DNA of 9,526 nucleotides, taken from contig DPJA01000010.1 in NCBI GenBank assembly GCA_003543235.1, forward strand, positions 676-10,201, written 5' to 3'. Position numbers and translations under genes: made by a program. Of the stretch, positions 7,383 to 9,526 are shown one piece after another. Below the pieces are notes generated by a model. It searched no databases. It saw nothing but the letters and a program-made list of their open reading frames with translations, and was not told the DNA's origin. Within the stretch, counting starts at the first letter, position 1; each line of letters opens with the position of its first letter. Source of the DNA: Lachnospiraceae bacterium (GTDB taxonomy: Bacteria > Bacillota > Clostridia > Lachnospirales > Anaerotignaceae).

Positions 7383-8888
7383 TCAAAAACCATAGCCAAT
7401 GCCCCCAAGCTGCCGTTTGATTTCTTCTTCCAATTCTCTGGATTTCTCAAACAAGCCTGAAAGATCACCAGTCAGTCTCTTCATTTTCTCATCGAAGGGT
7501 TCGCCATCGTCCTGTGCATCTTCAATTCCCACATACCTACCTGGAGTTAGGATATAATCGTGCTTAGAAATTTCTTCTATGGAAGCAACTGCACAAAAAC
7601 CCTTGATGTCTTCATAACCCTCTCCATTTTGGAAGGCTATCACAGTGTCTGCAATTTTTTTTATGTCAGTATCGGTTAATTCACGAAGTCGCCGCGTGAC
7701 CATGTTGCCAAGACTTCTGGCATCGAAAAAGAGAGTTTTCTCCTTCTGCTTTTTGTTCCGGTTCAAGAACCATAGGGAAACCGGAATACCAGTTGTATAA
7801 AAAAGCTGTGCTGGCATAGCAATGATGCACTCAACTAAATCAGCCTCAATGATATTCTTCCGAATTTCACCCTCACCGCCAGACTGACTGGAAAGAGAGC
7901 CATTAGCCAATACTAAACCTATTTTTCCATTAGACGATAAGTGATGAATCATATGCTGCATCCATGCAAAGTTGGCATTCCCTGCGGGTGGCAGTCCAAA
8001 TTTCCAACGAACATCATTCCGCAATCTATCTGCACCCCAATCGGAAAGATTGAACGGCGGGTTTGCAAGAATATAATCCGCTTTAAGTGTAGGGTGACAA
8101 TCCTCAAAAAATGTGTCTGCATTGAATTTACCAAGGTCAGCCTCAATTCCTCGAATAGCAAGGTTCATCATGCACATTTTCCATGTAGTGGCATTGGAAT
8201 CTTGTCCATAAATAGAAATGTCATTAATTCTTCCTCGGTGTTCCTCCACAAATCTTGCAGACTGTACAAACATACCCCCGCTACCGCAGCAAGGGTCGTA
8301 AACCCTGCCAGTAAATGGACGAAGTATCTTTACAAGTGTTTTCACAACACAGGCTGGAGTATAGAATTCACCAGCAAGTTTTCCTTCTTGCTCAGCAAAT
8401 TTGGACAGACAATATTCATAAGCCCGTCCTAAAACGTCCTTTGTATCACCTGGCTCAATCATTGAAATATTAGTGAACATATCTACAACATTACCCAGAC
8501 GCCTCTTGTCCAGCTCTGGCCGACCAAAGTTTTTAGGTAATACACCCTTTAATCTGCGGTTGGATTTCTCTATTTCATCCATAGCTGTATCAATAGTTGC
8601 ACCAACACTCTGATTGTGGGCATCCTTTGCAATTTCTGACCAACGAGCTTTCTCTGGAACAAAGAATACTCCCACTCTTATATATTCGTCTAAATCCTCT
8701 TCAAAGCCCTCGCCTTCGTCCATTAGCTCTTTGTAGCGAGATTCAAATTTATCCGAAATATATTTTAGGAATATAAGGCCCAGCACTACTTGCTTATATT
8801 CAGAAGCATCCATATTGCCCCTGAGTATACATGCAGCATCCCATAACTCTTTTTCAAATCCAACATTAGCAGTATTATTCTCAGCCAT
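7383..8888 (-). CDS. hsdM: Type I restriction-modification N6-adenine methyltransferase subunit (HsdM)
   Basis: HsdM uses S-adenosylmethionine to methylate adenine within the HsdS-defined site and forms the core of the restriction complex. Counting from the ATG at 8888, the protein has 501 residues. The N-terminal helical domain opens with MAENNTANVGFEKELWDAAC and continues through VLGLIFLKYISDKF. The catalytic domain has EFYTP near 174-178, the SAM-binding motif DPCCGSGGMF at 198-207, and the catalytic NPPF at 276-279. All are intact, and length is normal. An alternative ATG five codons upstream (8903) is in frame, but family members begin with the MAENN form and GAGAGA lies suitably before 8888. 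It starts 31 bases after the small helix-turn-helix gene, and its final codons overlap the first codons of the rhuM remnant by 11 bases. It is predicted to be functional. Confidence 0.96.
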   Translation of the reverse strand: MAENNTANVGFEKELWDAACILRGNMDASEYKQVVLGLIFLKYISDKFESRYKELMDEGEGFEEDLDEYIRVGVFFVPEKARWSEIAKDAHNQSVGATIDTAMDEIEKSNRRLKGVLPKNFGRPELDKRRLGNVVDMFTNISMIEPGDTKDVLGRAYEYCLSKFAEQEGKLAGEFYTPACVVKTLVKILRPFTGRVYDPCCGSGGMFVQSARFVEEHRGRINDISIYGQDSNATTWKMCMMNLAIRGIEADLGKFNADTFFEDCHPTLKADYILANPPFNLSDWGADRLRNDVRWKFGLPPAGNANFAWMQHMIHHLSSNGKIGLVLANGSLSSQSGGEGEIRKNIIEADLVECIIAMPAQLFYTTGIPVSLWFLNRNKKQKEKTLFFDARSLGNMVTRRLRELTDTDIKKIADTVIAFQNGEGYEDIKGFCAVASIEEISKHDYILTPGRYVGIEDAQDDGEPFDEKMKRLTGDLSGLFEKSRELEEEIKRQLGGIGYGF

Positions 8889-8919
8889 TTTTATTTCTCT
8901 CATTTCTCGAATTATTATT

Positions 8920-9105
8920 TTAGTTTAGATACATTCCGATGATAACCCGTTCATTCTTAAGTTTCACTGCAGCTCTCGGGATATTCCAATCAGAAGCATA
9001 TTTCATTGCCCCCGGTATTCTTCCTTGCACACAAAGTAGTTGTACCCTCCGCTGCGAGATCCCCGATTTTTCAGCCGCCTCTTTGGCGTTAATGTAATCA
9101 AACAA
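8920..9105 (-). CDS. Small MerR/excisionase-like helix-turn-helix protein
   Basis: This 61-residue protein reads YINAKEAAEKSGISQRRVQL, then LCVQGRIPGAMKYASDWNIP. That is the winged helix-turn-helix pattern shared by small excisionase-like and MerR-like DNA binders: sense the A-E-K-x-G-I-S turn, the recognition helix RRVQLLC, then the wing G-R-I-P-G. The ending matches the family's usual IPKDAEKP...GKY region only loosely, so it may be drifting. The start is a TTG with no convincing ribosome binding site, though the alignment with family members (M-x-D-Y-I) supports it. It lies immediately upstream of hsdM in the same direction. It could regulate the operon or be a stray small gene; the sequence does not show which. 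No binding site for it is evident. Confidence 0.7.
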   Translation of the reverse strand: MFDYINAKEAAEKSGISQRRVQLLCVQGRIPGAMKYASDWNIPRAAVKLKNERVIIGMYLN

Positions 9106-9247
9106 TTATATAATATTTCTGCAAAATCTTGTATTTCAGAAACATCAAGTTATCCTTAAGAAACTTGAATGCTTTATTTACCTCGTTAAACTCATTAACA
9201 CCATAAAGTGAACAGTAAAAGTCATTTTCGAGATGGATATAGTCTGT
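9098..9247 (-). pseudogene. Possible 3' gene remnant, 49 open codons without a start
   Basis: After the protease gene a minus-strand frame is open for 49 codons, beginning right after a TAA at 9248-9250 and ending at a TGA that overlaps the start of the small helix-turn-helix gene. It reads DYIHLENDFYCSLYGVNEFN and EVNKAFKFLKDNLMFLKYKI, which has a protein-like mix of residues. The only ATG is late (FLKYKILQ follows it), so as it stands it cannot make the whole segment. It may be the C-terminal end of a gene whose front was deleted. I do not recognise the family, and chance openness in AT-rich DNA is not excluded. Confidence 0.3.
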
Positions 9248-9259
9248 TTAAATGAAGTT

Positions 9260-9526
9260 CTACGAATCTTTGCCGTATCCCTCTATCGAAAGCAATGTTA
9301 ATGATAATCTCTTTAGATCTATAACCGCACCTAACATTATTAGCAAATCAAGCCCTAAAAGACCATTAATATTACCTTTTGGATCGATCACACCGAAATC
9401 CAATCTAACTTCCTTTAAACTAACATGACCTAATTTAATTTTTTCTACCTTCTTAGAGAAAAAGTTATGCAAGCTTCCTCCAACACCATAAAATGAATTC
9501 ACACTGTCGTCTTTTTCAGCAAAAAT
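9260..9526 (-). CDS. Retropepsin-like aspartyl protease family protein, C-terminal part (cut by window edge)
   Basis: The frame enters from the window edge (IFAEKDDSVNSFYGVGG) and ends at a TAG, giving 88 visible codons. A GTG at 9502 could be read as a start, but the frame continues upstream without a stop and the fold needs the missing N-terminal half, so I treat it as partial. Visible features are the flap-like YGVGGS segment, a strand pair with KLGHVSLKEVRLDFGVID, and the conserved closing motif GLLGLDLLIMLGAVIDLKRL. The G-L-L-G-x-D-x-L and A-V-I-D-L pattern is typical of retropepsin-like aspartic proteases in Firmicutes. The catalytic D-T-G would lie outside the window, so activity cannot be judged. 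Its substrate is unknown, and I see no functional tie to the restriction operon. Confidence 0.7.
   Translation of the reverse strand: MFAEKDDSVNSFYGVGGSLHNFFSKKVEKIKLGHVSLKEVRLDFGVIDPKGNINGLLGLDLLIMLGAVIDLKRLSLTLLSIEGYGKDS

Larger units (their letters stand above)
6569..7393 (-). pseudogene. rhuM: RhuM-family protein gene, broken by an internal deletion and a 249-bp insertion
   Basis: Three pieces of one RhuM-family gene lie in order. The N-terminal 46 codons (7256-7393) begin MVFDNSSEILLYQTEDGQTK and include ETVWLSLNQLSELIQRDKS. The middle piece (about 7096-7257) reads LTAAEVILRKADGNKQNMGM through KNYLDDRELDVLNRIVSI. The C-terminal piece (about 6569-6846) reads IYLDFAELQVLNGKPMYINN and then GKVSHEAALENARREYEIYL. 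About 150 family residues are missing at the first junction, which also shifts the frame; the number is from memory of family length. At the second junction, removing 257 bases (a 249-base insert plus one 8-base repeat) restores one continuous frame, RIVSIYLDFAELQ. The gene began 11 bases inside hsdM and ends in a GTGA overlap with hsdS. RhuM is named from Salmonella; its molecular function is unclear. The last 75 codons keep an ATG at 6796 with GGA nearby and might still be translated. Confidence 0.88.

Noticed and set aside
7217..7468. An 83-codon frame spanning the end of hsdM and the start of rhuM
   Set aside because: Its first 27 codons are an out-of-frame reading of hsdM and its last residues are past the rhuM deletion. 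The real RhuM start is the ATG at 7393, where family similarity begins.
7941..8432. A 163-codon plus-strand frame
   Set aside because: It lies wholly antisense to the well-supported hsdM catalytic domain, is rich in Cys, Ser and His typical of shadow frames, and has no recognisable family.
9105..9110. TATAAT as the -10 box of the operon promoter
   Set aside because: No acceptable -35 lies upstream and it overlaps the TTG start of the small helix-turn-helix gene. In such AT-rich DNA a chance match is likely, so it is not listed as a feature.

Overview
The window is AT-rich, with strong AGGAGG-type ribosome binding sites, TTG and GTG starts as well as ATG, and protein families typical of low-GC Gram-positives. 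This suggests a member of the Bacillota, most likely Clostridia; the assignment is inference from composition and family resemblance only. Every gene I can support lies on the minus strand, so the locus reads from high to low coordinates.

Layout in transcription order. (1) 9260-9526: 3' end of a retropepsin-like aspartyl protease gene, cut by the window edge. (2) 9098-9247: a short open stretch with no start codon, possibly a gene remnant. (3) 8920-9105: a 61-residue MerR/excisionase-like helix-turn-helix protein. (4) 7383-8888: hsdM, a type I restriction-modification N6-adenine methyltransferase. (5) 6569-7393: a broken rhuM-family gene. It starts inside the end of hsdM and stops inside the start of hsdS. 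An internal deletion has removed its middle, and a 249-bp AT-rich insertion with an apparent 8-bp target duplication splits what remains. (6) 5433-6572: hsdS, the two-domain DNA specificity subunit. (7) 4137-5417: an FRG-domain protein of unknown function. (8) 1113-4124: hsdR, the nuclease/helicase restriction subunit. (9) 918-1090: a possible small frameshifted ORF just after hsdR. (10) 433-917: degenerate intergenic DNA with a perfect 14-bp palindrome. (11) 1-426: the N-terminal part of a GNAT acetyltransferase, cut by the window edge.

HsdM, HsdS and HsdR form a complete-looking type I system: HsdS picks the bipartite target, HsdM methylates adenine in it, and HsdR translocates DNA and cuts when the site is unmethylated. 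All three reading frames are open and their catalytic motifs are present. From hsdM to hsdR the genes overlap or are separated by about 12-15 bp, so this was built as one operon with two accessory genes, rhuM and FRG. The FRG gene is intact and sits between hsdS and hsdR. The rhuM gene is dead as a full-length protein, yet its last 75 codons stay open up to a GTGA overlap with hsdS.

The most interesting points are the precisely reconstructable decay of rhuM, with a candidate MITE-like insertion, and the intact FRG gene embedded in the restriction operon. Nothing here proves a new defence system; it is best described as a type I system with accessory genes, one of them decayed.
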